Shown here: piece by piece, positions 33,933 to 43,128 of the stretch | Numbering within the stretch: position 1 is the first letter of the stretch | Layout of the letters: each line of letters starts with the position of its first letter | NCBI GenBank assembly: GCA_015485585.1 | Contig: WFTI01000035.1 | Coordinates: 1 to 44,587, forward strand | DNA length: 44,587 nucleotides | From: Candidatus Dojkabacteria bacterium | GTDB lineage: Bacteria > Patescibacteriota > Dojkabacteria > GCA-002793355 | Direction: 5' to 3' | Translations under genes and position numbers: made by a program | The notes under the pieces: model-generated | The model's database searches: none | Told to the model about the DNA's origin: nothing | What the model saw: only the letters and a program-made list of their open reading frames with translations

Positions 33933-36017
33933 ATGTTAACCCTTGACCAACCAGTTACAAACATCAAGTATATAGGGGAAAAGGTTGCAACGTTATTAAA
34001 AAAGAAAGGAATTACTACGATACTTGATCTTCTTAATTATTTTCCTTACAAATATGAGAACACTAAAAATATCTACTCGATCTCAAAGGTATACAACTAC
34101 TTTGACAAATACCTTGTGCTTGCCCCCTCTGGAAAACTTAAGCTTAAACTCGGTACAATAGGAATTGTTGAAGAGACAACATTGATACAACCTAAATACA
34201 AACGGAATATCAAAATAATAAAAAGCGTCATAGTTGATGAGAAAAATCCAAACGATAAGATTTCGGCAATTTGGTTTAATCAGATCCACATTTTAAAAAC
34301 CTTAAAAAAAGGAGAAAAAGTAGTACTGTACGGAGATATCTATAAACGAGGAAGCCATCTTGAAATGATCAACCCCCAGTTTGAAATCTATAAGATTCCT
34401 CTTACCCATCTTGGAAGGCTAACACCAGTATATGAGCGGGTCTCTAAAAAGATAAGTCCCAAAATGATAAGACGGTACATAAATGAGATTAAACCTCTCA
34501 TAGGCTCTATAAAAGAGTTTATTCCTCATACTCTAAGAAAAGAGTTTAATATCCTTAATCTGGCAGACGCTTATTATAAGATCCATTTTCCGAGTGAAAA
34601 ACAAGACATAGTAAAAGCCTACGAACGGCTTGCTATTCAAGAGGTTCTGGAGATGCTTGCCTCATCTAAAAAAGAGGAGGTTAAAACTCCCTCACTCTTT
34701 TCTATTAATCCTCAGTTAGTTGAACAGTTCAAAGAGTATATAGAGGAATATAAAAAGCTCCTTCCTTTTACCTTAACAGAGGATCAAGAGAAAGCCACCT
34801 TACAGATAGTGACTAACTGGGCTCAAAACAAACAGAGCGTTTTCTTGTATGGAGATGTAGGAAGCGGAAAAACTGTGGTGTTCTTCTTGCTTGCCCTTGC
34901 ATTCGGAAAATTGGGGTATTCCTCTATAATTATGGCCCCCACCTCAATCCTTGCAACCCAACACTATAAAACATTTACCGAACTCTTTGCTAGGGGTAAA
35001 GAACTATTTGATATAAACCTGATGTTGGTTACCTCATCGACAAAAAATAAGAAAAAACTTGTTATAGAGCGCCCTAGTATCGTTATAGGAACCCATGCCC
35101 TACTTTTCCGTGATATAGATTTTAAATCTTATCCACCTGCTCTTGTGGCTGTAGATGAAGAGCATAAATTCGGTATTTTCCAACGAGAAAAGCTTAAACA
35201 CCTCAACAAAGAGGGTTTTATGCCTTACCAACTATCGCTCTCAGCCACTCCTATTCCACGCACTCTAGCCCTTAGCCTATATGGATATCAAGAAGCTGTG
35301 TATATCACTACCAAACCTAAAGGTCGAAAAACCGTAAAATCACATCTTGTTCCTCCACATAAATTGGACGATCTATTAAGATGGGTCTCTGAACAGATCA
35401 AAAAGGGAGAACAGGTATTTTTTGTCTTTCCTCGAATAGAAGGAGAAGAGATCGAAAACTTCCCCCTAACCCTTTGGTATGACATGTTAACAGCCCACCC
35501 GGATCTAAAAGAGATAAAAACAGGAGTTCTTCATGGAAAAATGAAGGAAGCCGAGAAAAACCGTATAATCGAAGCTTTCAGTAAGAAAGAGATAAAACTG
35601 CTGTTTACAACTACCATAATCGAGGTAGGAATAGATATTCCTACAGCTAACATAATGGTTATCTTTGGTCCCGAATATATGGGCCTTGCCCAGCTTCATC
35701 AGTTAAGAGGGAGAGTAGGACGTTCAGACAAACAAGCTTATTGTTTCCTTTTTAGTTACAATACCCAACCATCGGTTCAAAACAGACTACACTTCTTTAC
35801 TCGACACAATGATGGTATAAAAATAGCAGAATACGATCTTAAAAACCGCGGTCCTGGAGACATCCTCATAGGGACACAACAACACGGTTGGCGACGCCTT
35901 AAGATCGCAAACCTTAATGACTACCATACATTAAACAAAGCCATCACTATCTTCCAAAGATTAAAAGAAGAAAGGGTTAATGTATTACACTATCTTACTC
36001 CGCCCCCTTTAGAGTAA
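33933..36017 (+). CDS. recG: ATP-dependent DNA helicase RecG
   Basis: LYGDVGSGKTVVFFLLAL, VDEEHKFGIFQREKL, SATPIPRTLAL, QLHQLRGRVGRS, and DLKNRGPGDILIGTQQHG. Confidence 0.97.
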   Translation: MLTLDQPVTNIKYIGEKVATLLKKKGITTILDLLNYFPYKYENTKNIYSISKVYNYFDKYLVLAPSGKLKLKLGTIGIVEETTLIQPKYKRNIKIIKSVIVDEKNPNDKISAIWFNQIHILKTLKKGEKVVLYGDIYKRGSHLEMINPQFEIYKIPLTHLGRLTPVYERVSKKISPKMIRRYINEIKPLIGSIKEFIPHTLRKEFNILNLADAYYKIHFPSEKQDIVKAYERLAIQEVLEMLASSKKEEVKTPSLFSINPQLVEQFKEYIEEYKKLLPFTLTEDQEKATLQIVTNWAQNKQSVFLYGDVGSGKTVVFFLLALAFGKLGYSSIIMAPTSILATQHYKTFTELFARGKELFDINLMLVTSSTKNKKKLVIERPSIVIGTHALLFRDIDFKSYPPALVAVDEEHKFGIFQREKLKHLNKEGFMPYQLSLSATPIPRTLALSLYGYQEAVYITTKPKGRKTVKSHLVPPHKLDDLLRWVSEQIKKGEQVFFVFPRIEGEEIENFPLTLWYDMLTAHPDLKEIKTGVLHGKMKEAEKNRIIEAFSKKEIKLLFTTTIIEVGIDIPTANIMVIFGPEYMGLAQLHQLRGRVGRSDKQAYCFLFSYNTQPSVQNRLHFFTRHNDGIKIAEYDLKNRGPGDILIGTQQHGWRRLKIANLNDYHTLNKAITIFQRLKEERVNVLHYLTPPPLE

Positions 36018-38463
36018 CTCCTTCTAAAGTACACACAGACTCAACAATCCTCTTTCGTATCCTGTTAACCTCCTCTTCTTTGAGTGTACGTTTAAACGAA
36101 GCAAATCGGAACCTAAACGTAAGGTTTCTACTTCCATCTTGGTTGTGGTACACATCAAACAATTCGTAAGAAATCGATATATCGGTATGATCAGACTCTG
36201 CTATAGCCTCCTCTATCTTATCTACAAGCTGTTGATAAAATACACCTTTGGGGGTTACAAAGCAAACATCTTGGTAAACAGGGGGGAAACGTAACGGAGG
36301 CATCACCCCACCTTCTTTTTTTGCTTTCTTTACAAAAGGAGAAAGATTGATCTCCGCTACGAACACAGGATAATTAAGACCAAGATTATAAAGTACTTTA
36401 TGTTTCAATGCACCAATAATACCTACTACAACCTTATTATCAGAAACTACAACTCCTGAGGCATACGGATTAAAAGCATCACGAATATCCGTAAAAATCG
36501 GATCATATATCTTCTTCTCCAGCGGTGTTACACTCAGCTTTTCATTAAGGACCTTTTCAAGCTTCTTGATATAACGGGTTAATACATTAGGTGAGAGTTT
36601 CCGTAAAGTATCATAGATTACCATGCCAAGATGTAACCGTTCGTTAGGAACATTTTCGGAGTTAGTACCAAGCCCTTTTGAAAAAACCGATCCTATTTCA
36701 AAAAGATACATCCGCTGAGTATAAACCTTATTATGAACTAAAGTCTTAATTAAGGATCCAAAGATATTTGATCTCATATACTCTACATCTTCTGAAACCG
36801 CGTTAACTATTCTATAGAGGTTTTTAGTAGGAATTAGAAGATTTGCATACTCTTCTTTACTTACGAACACATAATTTATCGCCTCAATAAAACCTAAAGT
36901 AGAAAGCTGGCTGCGGATCTTAGAAGCAAGAAACAGTTTATCATCGACCCTACTTTCACGATGAGTAATTATAAGAGGATTAAGTCTAACCTCTTTATAT
37001 CCCTTTAACCTGACAATCTCTTCATAGATATCTTCAGGAATTTCTACATCAAACCTATATGTAGGAACCGAAACAGTAATCTTTTTGTCTTTTTGATTAT
37101 TTAGCATAAACCCTAAAGCTGTAAGCTTTGTGATGTCTTTCTGATCTATCTTAACATCTAAAAACTGCTCTGCTTTGTCTAAATCGAAAGTAATATGGCG
37201 TTTTCGTGAAGGTTTCTCATATTTCTGCACCCAACCAAGAGGATCTACATAGTTTATTAAAAACTCTACTACTCCTTCTATCTTTTCAGGATCTTGCTGT
37301 CGTGAAAACACTACTGAAGCATCAGTAAATATACCCGTATTCATTACTGTACGTCGTACGGATGTCTTCTTAAACGTAGCGATCTCAAAGAGTACCTCTT
37401 TAGTTGATTCATCTACTGCTGTCTCTTCACCTCCTATTACTCCTGCGATGGCTACTGGTTTGTTATTACAAAGGATTAAAAGAGCCTCTTTATCAGAGAA
37501 GGTTCGTACTGTTCCATCAAGAGTAGTTAGAGATTCTCCTTCTTTGCTCCATCGTACAGAAAATTCAAGATTGCTAGAACCACTAACCTTTTTAAGTTTC
37601 GTAAGATCAAAGGCGTGAACAGGTTGGCCAGCAAGTAACATAATATAATTAGTGAGATCAACTGCTAAAACTCCATGCACCTTAATTCCATGTTTTTTCA
37701 AGAAAACCCTAATGTCAAACGGAGTACTTTCTGTTTTTAAGGTCGCTTTTACCAAAACATAACGCCAAACATCTTCTTTTTCGGTATGAGCAATCTTTAC
37801 ATCATCTAACCTATCTAACTTAATGCCCTTTTTATACCACCACCTCGGAGGACTAAAGGATAACCCTAGCAAAGCACCCAGCTCTTGGGCCATACCTATT
37901 ATGGAGAAAAGGTCTCCCCGATGGGTAAGCGCTTTATTCTCTATTTCAATAATAACTTCATCTTTTCCAAGTAATGAAGCTAAACTTTCTCCAATTTTAA
38001 AGTTAAAAACCGTATCGGTTATAGGAAATACCATTATGCGGTCATGTTCGTTACCCAGGCCAAGCTCATAAGGACTATTAAGCATCCCTTCAGAGATTAC
38101 ACCTTTGAACTCTTTCTTGCTAATAACTCCATCCCATTTATCTGGGTAAGGATTAACAGGCACTTTACCACCTACCCGGGTGTAGGGTACAAGATCACCT
38201 GGTTTTAAATTACCAGCACCTGTAACTACGGTTTTTTGCCCTTCTTTACCAAGGTCAACCTTCACAACCCATAGTTTATCTAAAGCGGGATGTTTCTTAA
38301 CCTCAAGCACTTTTGCCACCAGCACATCTTCATATTCGTCTCCAAAGGAGCTTACGGTTTCAACCTCTGATAAAGCCTCTTCTATTCGCTCAATAATCTT
38401 TTCTTTCTCTATCTTATCTAAACCCTTCACAAATAAAGCAAGTTCTTGTAAGGCAAACCTCAT
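35995..38463 (-). CDS. pheT: Phenylalanine-tRNA ligase beta subunit
   Basis: N-terminal tRNA-binding domain, B3/B4 and B5 domains, C-terminal anticodon-binding domain; follows pheS. Confidence 0.96.
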   Translation of the reverse strand: MRFALQELALFVKGLDKIEKEKIIERIEEALSEVETVSSFGDEYEDVLVAKVLEVKKHPALDKLWVVKVDLGKEGQKTVVTGAGNLKPGDLVPYTRVGGKVPVNPYPDKWDGVISKKEFKGVISEGMLNSPYELGLGNEHDRIMVFPITDTVFNFKIGESLASLLGKDEVIIEIENKALTHRGDLFSIIGMAQELGALLGLSFSPPRWWYKKGIKLDRLDDVKIAHTEKEDVWRYVLVKATLKTESTPFDIRVFLKKHGIKVHGVLAVDLTNYIMLLAGQPVHAFDLTKLKKVSGSSNLEFSVRWSKEGESLTTLDGTVRTFSDKEALLILCNNKPVAIAGVIGGEETAVDESTKEVLFEIATFKKTSVRRTVMNTGIFTDASVVFSRQQDPEKIEGVVEFLINYVDPLGWVQKYEKPSRKRHITFDLDKAEQFLDVKIDQKDITKLTALGFMLNNQKDKKITVSVPTYRFDVEIPEDIYEEIVRLKGYKEVRLNPLIITHRESRVDDKLFLASKIRSQLSTLGFIEAINYVFVSKEEYANLLIPTKNLYRIVNAVSEDVEYMRSNIFGSLIKTLVHNKVYTQRMYLFEIGSVFSKGLGTNSENVPNERLHLGMVIYDTLRKLSPNVLTRYIKKLEKVLNEKLSVTPLEKKIYDPIFTDIRDAFNPYASGVVVSDNKVVVGIIGALKHKVLYNLGLNYPVFVAEINLSPFVKKAKKEGGVMPPLRFPPVYQDVCFVTPKGVFYQQLVDKIEEAIAESDHTDISISYELFDVYHNQDGSRNLTFRFRFASFKRTLKEEEVNRIRKRIVESVCTLEGVTLKGAE

Positions 38464-39527
38464 CTTGCTGGTGTTAACATGTTAATGTTGTTCTGATATA
38501 AATCACGGATATCGTCGATCTTATGTTTACTCATGACTAATCTGTCGATTCCAAAGCCCCATGCAAATCCTTTATATTTTTTAGGGTCAACTCCTGCATT
38601 TTTTAATACTTGTGGGTGAATCATCCCAGCTCCTACGATCTCTAACCATTTTTTTCCTCCACAAACAGAACAGGTGCTCTCGTGTTCGCAGAAAACACAC
38701 TCTACTGCAAACTCAAGCCCTGGTTCAACAAACGGAAAATGGGCAGGCAAAACCTTATAACGCAACTCCTTTCTGAAATAATAAGAAAGGAATGTTTTCA
38801 AAGTATAGAGTAACTGACCTAAAGAAGCATCTTCTGTCACAACTACCCCCTCCATCTGATAGAATGTGTGGCTATGACGGGCATCAAGCTCTTCGTTTCT
38901 GAAAGTTTTTCCGACTACTATCGCGTATACTTCATTGTGCTTTTTCATCTGATCTCTAATTACCCGTATCTGCATATTAGATGTATGAGTAGTAGGTATA
39001 TACCCCTCTTCTGTATAGAACGTATCCCATGCTTCACGAGCAGGATGATCAGGAGGTATATTCAGATAATCAAACACATACTTGTCTATATCTAACTCTT
39101 TCCCTAAATAAACGTCAAATCCCATCTGGGTAAATATCTCAATCATACGCTCAATCTCGCGAGTGATCGGGTGAAGGGCTCCCTGCTCTAGAGGCAAAGA
39201 ATAACTCTCTAATCCTCCCTTAAACCATGGGGTTGTTATATCAAGCTCTAATTCTTTATCTTTTATATCAAAAACCTTCTCTTGTAACCAAGATGAAACC
39301 TTTTCTGCTTCTTCTTGAACCTGTAAGATTGCATTATTCACAATTTTCCCTAATAAAGCTCTGTCTTCGGGCGCCAACTTCGGAATCTCTGCCAAAAAGG
39401 CCTTAAGGGATCGTATACTACTGTTTCGCAATTTAGACAATTCTTCTAAAGAGTGAACTTTCTTACTCTCTTCAAGAAAGCGTTTGACAACCTCCTCTAT
39501 CTTTCGTCTAATATCGTCAAGTTGCAT
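38460..39527 (-). CDS. pheS: Phenylalanine-tRNA ligase alpha subunit
   Basis: HPITREIERMIEIFTQMGFDV, TTHTSNMQIR, FRNEELDARHSHTFYQMEG; zinc-ribbon-like CVFCEHESTCSVCGGKKWLEIVGAGM. Confidence 0.97.
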   Translation of the reverse strand: MQLDDIRRKIEEVVKRFLEESKKVHSLEELSKLRNSSIRSLKAFLAEIPKLAPEDRALLGKIVNNAILQVQEEAEKVSSWLQEKVFDIKDKELELDITTPWFKGGLESYSLPLEQGALHPITREIERMIEIFTQMGFDVYLGKELDIDKYVFDYLNIPPDHPAREAWDTFYTEEGYIPTTHTSNMQIRVIRDQMKKHNEVYAIVVGKTFRNEELDARHSHTFYQMEGVVVTEDASLGQLLYTLKTFLSYYFRKELRYKVLPAHFPFVEPGLEFAVECVFCEHESTCSVCGGKKWLEIVGAGMIHPQVLKNAGVDPKKYKGFAWGFGIDRLVMSKHKIDDIRDLYQNNINMLTPAR

Positions 39528-39533
39528 GTTTAT

Positions 39534-39539
39534 ATATTA
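39534..39539 (-). promoter_or_regulatory. Putative -10 TAATAT, 6 nt before pheS ATG
   Basis: Minus strand: ggTAATATataaacATG. Confidence 0.35.
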
Positions 39540-39550
39540 CCATAAATTCA

Positions 39551-39898
39551 TTACTCTTTGGCAAAAGCTCGCTTAACAATGGTTCTAAAAAGATCGGGTT
39601 TGTGAATAGCTAACTCAGAGAGCATCTTACGGTTAAGCTCAATCTTTTTCTCCTTTAAACGATACATAAATTCTGAATATTTATAACCCAAAGCCCTCAC
39701 TGCAGCATTTATACGGGTAATCCATAATCTACGGAACTGATGGATTCGTTTTCGCCTATGCTTGTAAGAATACATTCCGGCATGCATATAAGCTTCATGT
39801 GCTCGTTTGTAAGTCTTATGGTATGTATAACGGTAACCTTTTGTGGTTTTAAGTATTTTCTTATGGCGTTTTCGTGTATTTGCTCCTTTTACCCTCAT
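39551..39898 (-). CDS. rplT: 50S ribosomal protein L20
   Basis: MRVKGANTRKRHKKILKTTKGY…RKRIHQFRRLWITRINAAVRALGYKYSEFM. Confidence 0.97.
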   Translation of the reverse strand: MRVKGANTRKRHKKILKTTKGYRYTYHKTYKRAHEAYMHAGMYSYKHRRKRIHQFRRLWITRINAAVRALGYKYSEFMYRLKEKKIELNRKMLSELAIHKPDLFRTIVKRAFAKE

Positions 39899-40089
39899 AT
39901 TCTTAGTTTTTTGATTACTTTAAACGCACTCTCTTGTACCTCTTCAAAAACAGTCTTTTTCTTTCGTCTACGTACAGTGTTTCGATATTTAGAAAGAAGA
40001 TGCGACCCAAAAGCCTTTTGGCGTTTGATTAATCCACGTTTAGTAAGTTTTACCCTCTTTTTAAGGGATTTTAGCACCTTTGAAGACAT
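39895..40089 (-). CDS. rpmI: 50S ribosomal protein L35
   Basis: SLKKRVKLTKRGLIKRQKAFGSHLLSKY; position between infC and rplT. Confidence 0.88.
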   Translation of the reverse strand: MSSKVLKSLKKRVKLTKRGLIKRQKAFGSHLLSKYRNTVRRRKKKTVFEEVQESAFKVIKKLRI

Positions 40090-40094
40090 GGTTT

Positions 40095-40640
40095 CTATTC
40101 TTTCTTTTTAACTAATATATGTATGTTTGATCCTTTATCTTGGATATCCACGATCTTACAATATTCACCGAGAACTGTCAATAGTCGTTCTTTTAACTGA
40201 TTCTGCAACTCCTTACTCACTCTACGTTTCTTTACAATAGTAATCTTAACAGGATGACCCTCTTCCACAAACTCTTTAACCTGATTTACCTTACGCTCAA
40301 AATCTCCTGAATCAATGAGTGGCTTGAACTTTATCTCTTTAAGTTTTGCTTCTTTCTGTTTACGACGAAGCATACGTTCTTTTTTCTGAAGCTGATAACG
40401 AAAATGCTCAAGGTCTACAATACGAGCAACTGGCGGTTTAGCAGATGGAGCCACCAACACTAGATCTAACCCTTTTTCTTGGGCAAGTTTCAAAGCCTCT
40501 TCTTTTTTGAATACCCCTAGATTTTTCCCTTCTTCATCTATTACCCTTACTTCGTCGGCTCTAATGTATTCGTTATAAGGGTGTGTCTTAACTAACGGAT
40601 CAAAAACTCTTACAAATCTTTTTTTACGAAAAGGCCTCAT
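40095..40640 (-). CDS. infC: Translation initiation factor IF-3
   Basis: YIRADEVRVIDEEGKNLGVFKKEEALKLAQEKGLDLVLVAPSAKPPVARIVD. Confidence 0.97.
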   Translation of the reverse strand: MRPFRKKRFVRVFDPLVKTHPYNEYIRADEVRVIDEEGKNLGVFKKEEALKLAQEKGLDLVLVAPSAKPPVARIVDLEHFRYQLQKKERMLRRKQKEAKLKEIKFKPLIDSGDFERKVNQVKEFVEEGHPVKITIVKKRRVSKELQNQLKERLLTVLGEYCKIVDIQDKGSNIHILVKKKE

Positions 40641-42412
40641 TGTAAAAATATACTTCTGTTCATTTTACGCAGAATCTCTTCTTTCAGTCTACCTATAAAT
40701 TCCTCGATATTATAAAGGCCAACGTCACCATGTGATCTTACCCTTACTGCAACCGTTGAAGTGTTAACCTCTTTATCACCAACAACTACAACATACGGAA
40801 TCTTCTCTTCTTCTGCCCTTCTTATACGGTTAGCAAGAGGTTCATCTTTATCATCTACAGTAACAAGCCTTATTCCTTCTGATTCTAAGACCTCTTTTAC
40901 CTGAAAAGCATATTGAGAATGTTTTTCAGAAACAGGAATAATCCTTACCTTTTCATATTCTAGCCAAAGCGGTAGATTCCCAGCAAAGTGTTCAATTAAT
41001 AACGCCATAAAACGATGGAAGGTTCCAAAGATGGCTCGGTGGATCATTACAGGGGTTTTCTTACTACCGTCTTTATCTGTATATGTGAGATTAAACCTCT
41101 GGGGTAGATTAAAATCAAGCTGAATAGTAGCTACCTGCCATCTACGTCCTAATGAATCTTTAAGATGAAAATCAAGTTTCGGGCCATAAAATGCAGCTTC
41201 TCCTTCCATTAGGTTATACGAAACTCCGCTTTGACGCACAGCATTAATAAGCATCTCCTCTGCTTTCTCCCACACGCTATCGTCACCTAGATACTTATCT
41301 TTTTTATCGTTTGAACGTAAACTTACATCCACAGTTAGATCCTTAAACTCAAAGGTTTTATAAACATCAAACGCTAATTCAAGTAATCTTACAAGCTCTT
41401 CTTCGATCATCTCTTCGGCTAAAAATATGTGTCCATCATCTTGGGTTAAGGCTCTTACCCGCGTTAAACCATGGAGTTCTCCTGCCTTCTCATATCGATA
41501 TACTGTAGCCATATCTGTAACCCTGAAAGGTAGATCTCTATAACTTTGCACCATCTGTTTATAGATCTGAATGTGGAGAGGACAGTTCATCGCCTTAAGA
41601 TAATAAACCTCTTCATCATTAACCTTCATTTTAGGAAACATATTTTCCTCATAATAAGGAAGGTGTCCTGAGGTATACCACAATTTATCTTTTGCGATAT
41701 GGGGAGTATAGACTAAATGATGCCCTAAAGCTTTGTATTTTTCTACGATCCAATGCTCAAGCTGTTCACGCACATATGCTCCTCGTGGGAGAAACACCGC
41801 AATACCGCTACCTATGATATCGGGATCTATAAAATAGTACTTCAACCGTTTATTAAGAACGCGGTGATCACGTTTCTTGGACTCCTCACGTTGTTTAAGA
41901 AACTCCTCAAGCTCTTCTTGACTCATAAAGGCAGTACCATATATACGGGTAAGCATCGGATTCTTCTCATCTCCACGCCAATAAGCTCCCGCAATAGAAA
42001 GGAGTTTAAAAGCAACAACCTCTCCTGTACGTGTAAGATGGGGTCCTTTACAAAGATCAACAAAACCTTTCTCTTCATCGCCGATAACATAGAAACTTAC
42101 CTTCTCATCGTCAATCTCTTTTAAAAGTTCACGCTTATAGGGTTGATCCCATTTGCGGTAAAATTTCATGGCCTCTTTTTTGTCCATAAATATCTGTCGC
42201 ACAGGGAGATCTTCTTCTATGATCTTTTTCATCTCGTCTTCTATCTTTTCTAGGTCCTCATGGGTGATAGGAACAGCGAACTCAAAATCATAGTAAAAAC
42301 CATCCTCAATAACAGGTCCGATGCCCAACTTCGTGTCAGGCCATAGACGCAAAACAGCCATAGCTAAAATATGGGCAGTTGTATGTCTTAACCGTTGCAA
42401 ATAATCGTCCAT
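40637..42412 (-). CDS. thrS: Threonine-tRNA ligase (no N-terminal TGS domain)
   Basis: HTTAHILAMAVLRLWPDTKLGIGPVIEDGFYYDF; MNCPLHIQIYK; MIHRAIFGTFHRFMALLIEHFAGNLPLWL. Begins directly at the editing domain. Confidence 0.97.
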   Translation of the reverse strand: MDDYLQRLRHTTAHILAMAVLRLWPDTKLGIGPVIEDGFYYDFEFAVPITHEDLEKIEDEMKKIIEEDLPVRQIFMDKKEAMKFYRKWDQPYKRELLKEIDDEKVSFYVIGDEEKGFVDLCKGPHLTRTGEVVAFKLLSIAGAYWRGDEKNPMLTRIYGTAFMSQEELEEFLKQREESKKRDHRVLNKRLKYYFIDPDIIGSGIAVFLPRGAYVREQLEHWIVEKYKALGHHLVYTPHIAKDKLWYTSGHLPYYEENMFPKMKVNDEEVYYLKAMNCPLHIQIYKQMVQSYRDLPFRVTDMATVYRYEKAGELHGLTRVRALTQDDGHIFLAEEMIEEELVRLLELAFDVYKTFEFKDLTVDVSLRSNDKKDKYLGDDSVWEKAEEMLINAVRQSGVSYNLMEGEAAFYGPKLDFHLKDSLGRRWQVATIQLDFNLPQRFNLTYTDKDGSKKTPVMIHRAIFGTFHRFMALLIEHFAGNLPLWLEYEKVRIIPVSEKHSQYAFQVKEVLESEGIRLVTVDDKDEPLANRIRRAEEEKIPYVVVVGDKEVNTSTVAVRVRSHGDVGLYNIEEFIGRLKEEILRKMNRSIFLQ

Positions 42413-42415
42413 TGA

Positions 42416-43030
42416 CTATTTTGTTTGCAAAATCTTATCAGCTATGCCGTATTGTACCGCACTTTCTGCATCCATCCAAAAATCGCGTTCAACATCTCTT
42501 GCGACCTTCTTGTGGGGTTGTCCTGTAAGGTCAGATAAAATCGCAATTAATCTTTCTTTTAACTTTTTCATAACATCAGCTGTGATCTGAAGTTCTGTAG
42601 CATCAACACTTCCTAGTCCCCCAAGCCATGGCTGATGAATCATTACCCGGGTATTAGGCAATACAAACCGTTTACCCGGGGTACCAGCTGCAAGCAAAAG
42701 AGCTCCGAATGATGCAACGTTCCCTAATCCTATCGTAACCACAGGACATTGAACATATCTTATGGTGTCAAAAATCGCAAACCCTGCATCTACCGCCCCA
42801 CCTGGTGTAGAGATATAAAGCTGAATCTCTTTTTTAGGATTCTCTTTCTCAAGATATAACATCTGAGCTACAACCAGAGTGGCTAACCTTTCATTAATCG
42901 GACCCACAACAAAAATTATACGATCTTTAAGTAATCGTGAGAAAAGATCGTAATATATTTTTACTCCTCCTCTTTCTTCTTCAAAGACCGTTGGTATTAC
43001 AAATGAATCAAACATATCTGCCTGTTTCAT
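42416..43030 (-). CDS. clpP: ATP-dependent Clp protease proteolytic subunit
   Basis: LYISTPGGAVDAGFAIFDTIRYV, GNVASFGALLLAAGTPGKRFVLPNTRVMIHQP. Confidence 0.97.
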   Translation of the reverse strand: MKQADMFDSFVIPTVFEEERGGVKIYYDLFSRLLKDRIIFVVGPINERLATLVVAQMLYLEKENPKKEIQLYISTPGGAVDAGFAIFDTIRYVQCPVVTIGLGNVASFGALLLAAGTPGKRFVLPNTRVMIHQPWLGGLGSVDATELQITADVMKKLKERLIAILSDLTGQPHKKVARDVERDFWMDAESAVQYGIADKILQTK

Positions 43031-43035
43031 GGTAG

Positions 43036-43041
43036 ATTATA
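43036..43041 (-). promoter_or_regulatory. Putative -10 TATAAT, 5 nt before clpP ATG
   Basis: Minus strand: ggtTATAATctaccATG, 8 nt past the tRNA-Arg 3' end. Confidence 0.6.
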
Positions 43042-43049
43042 ACCCATCA

Positions 43050-43122
43050 GCCTCTGGGGGGACTCGAACCCCCAACCTGCTCCTTAGGACGGAGCCGCTC
43101 TATCCAGTTGAGCTACAGAGGC
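43050..43122 (-). tRNA. tRNA-Arg(CCT)
   Basis: Cloverleaf on minus strand; anticodon loop GTCCTAA. Confidence 0.93.
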
Positions 43123-43128
43123 GCTATC

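Noticed and set aside
39740-40111. Plus-strand ORF (123 aa) opposite rplT/rpmI/infC
   Set aside because: Shadow ORF opposite three clear ribosomal/initiation genes.
41753-42124. Plus-strand ORF (123 aa) opposite thrS
   Set aside because: Antisense to highly conserved thrS; no recognisable domain.
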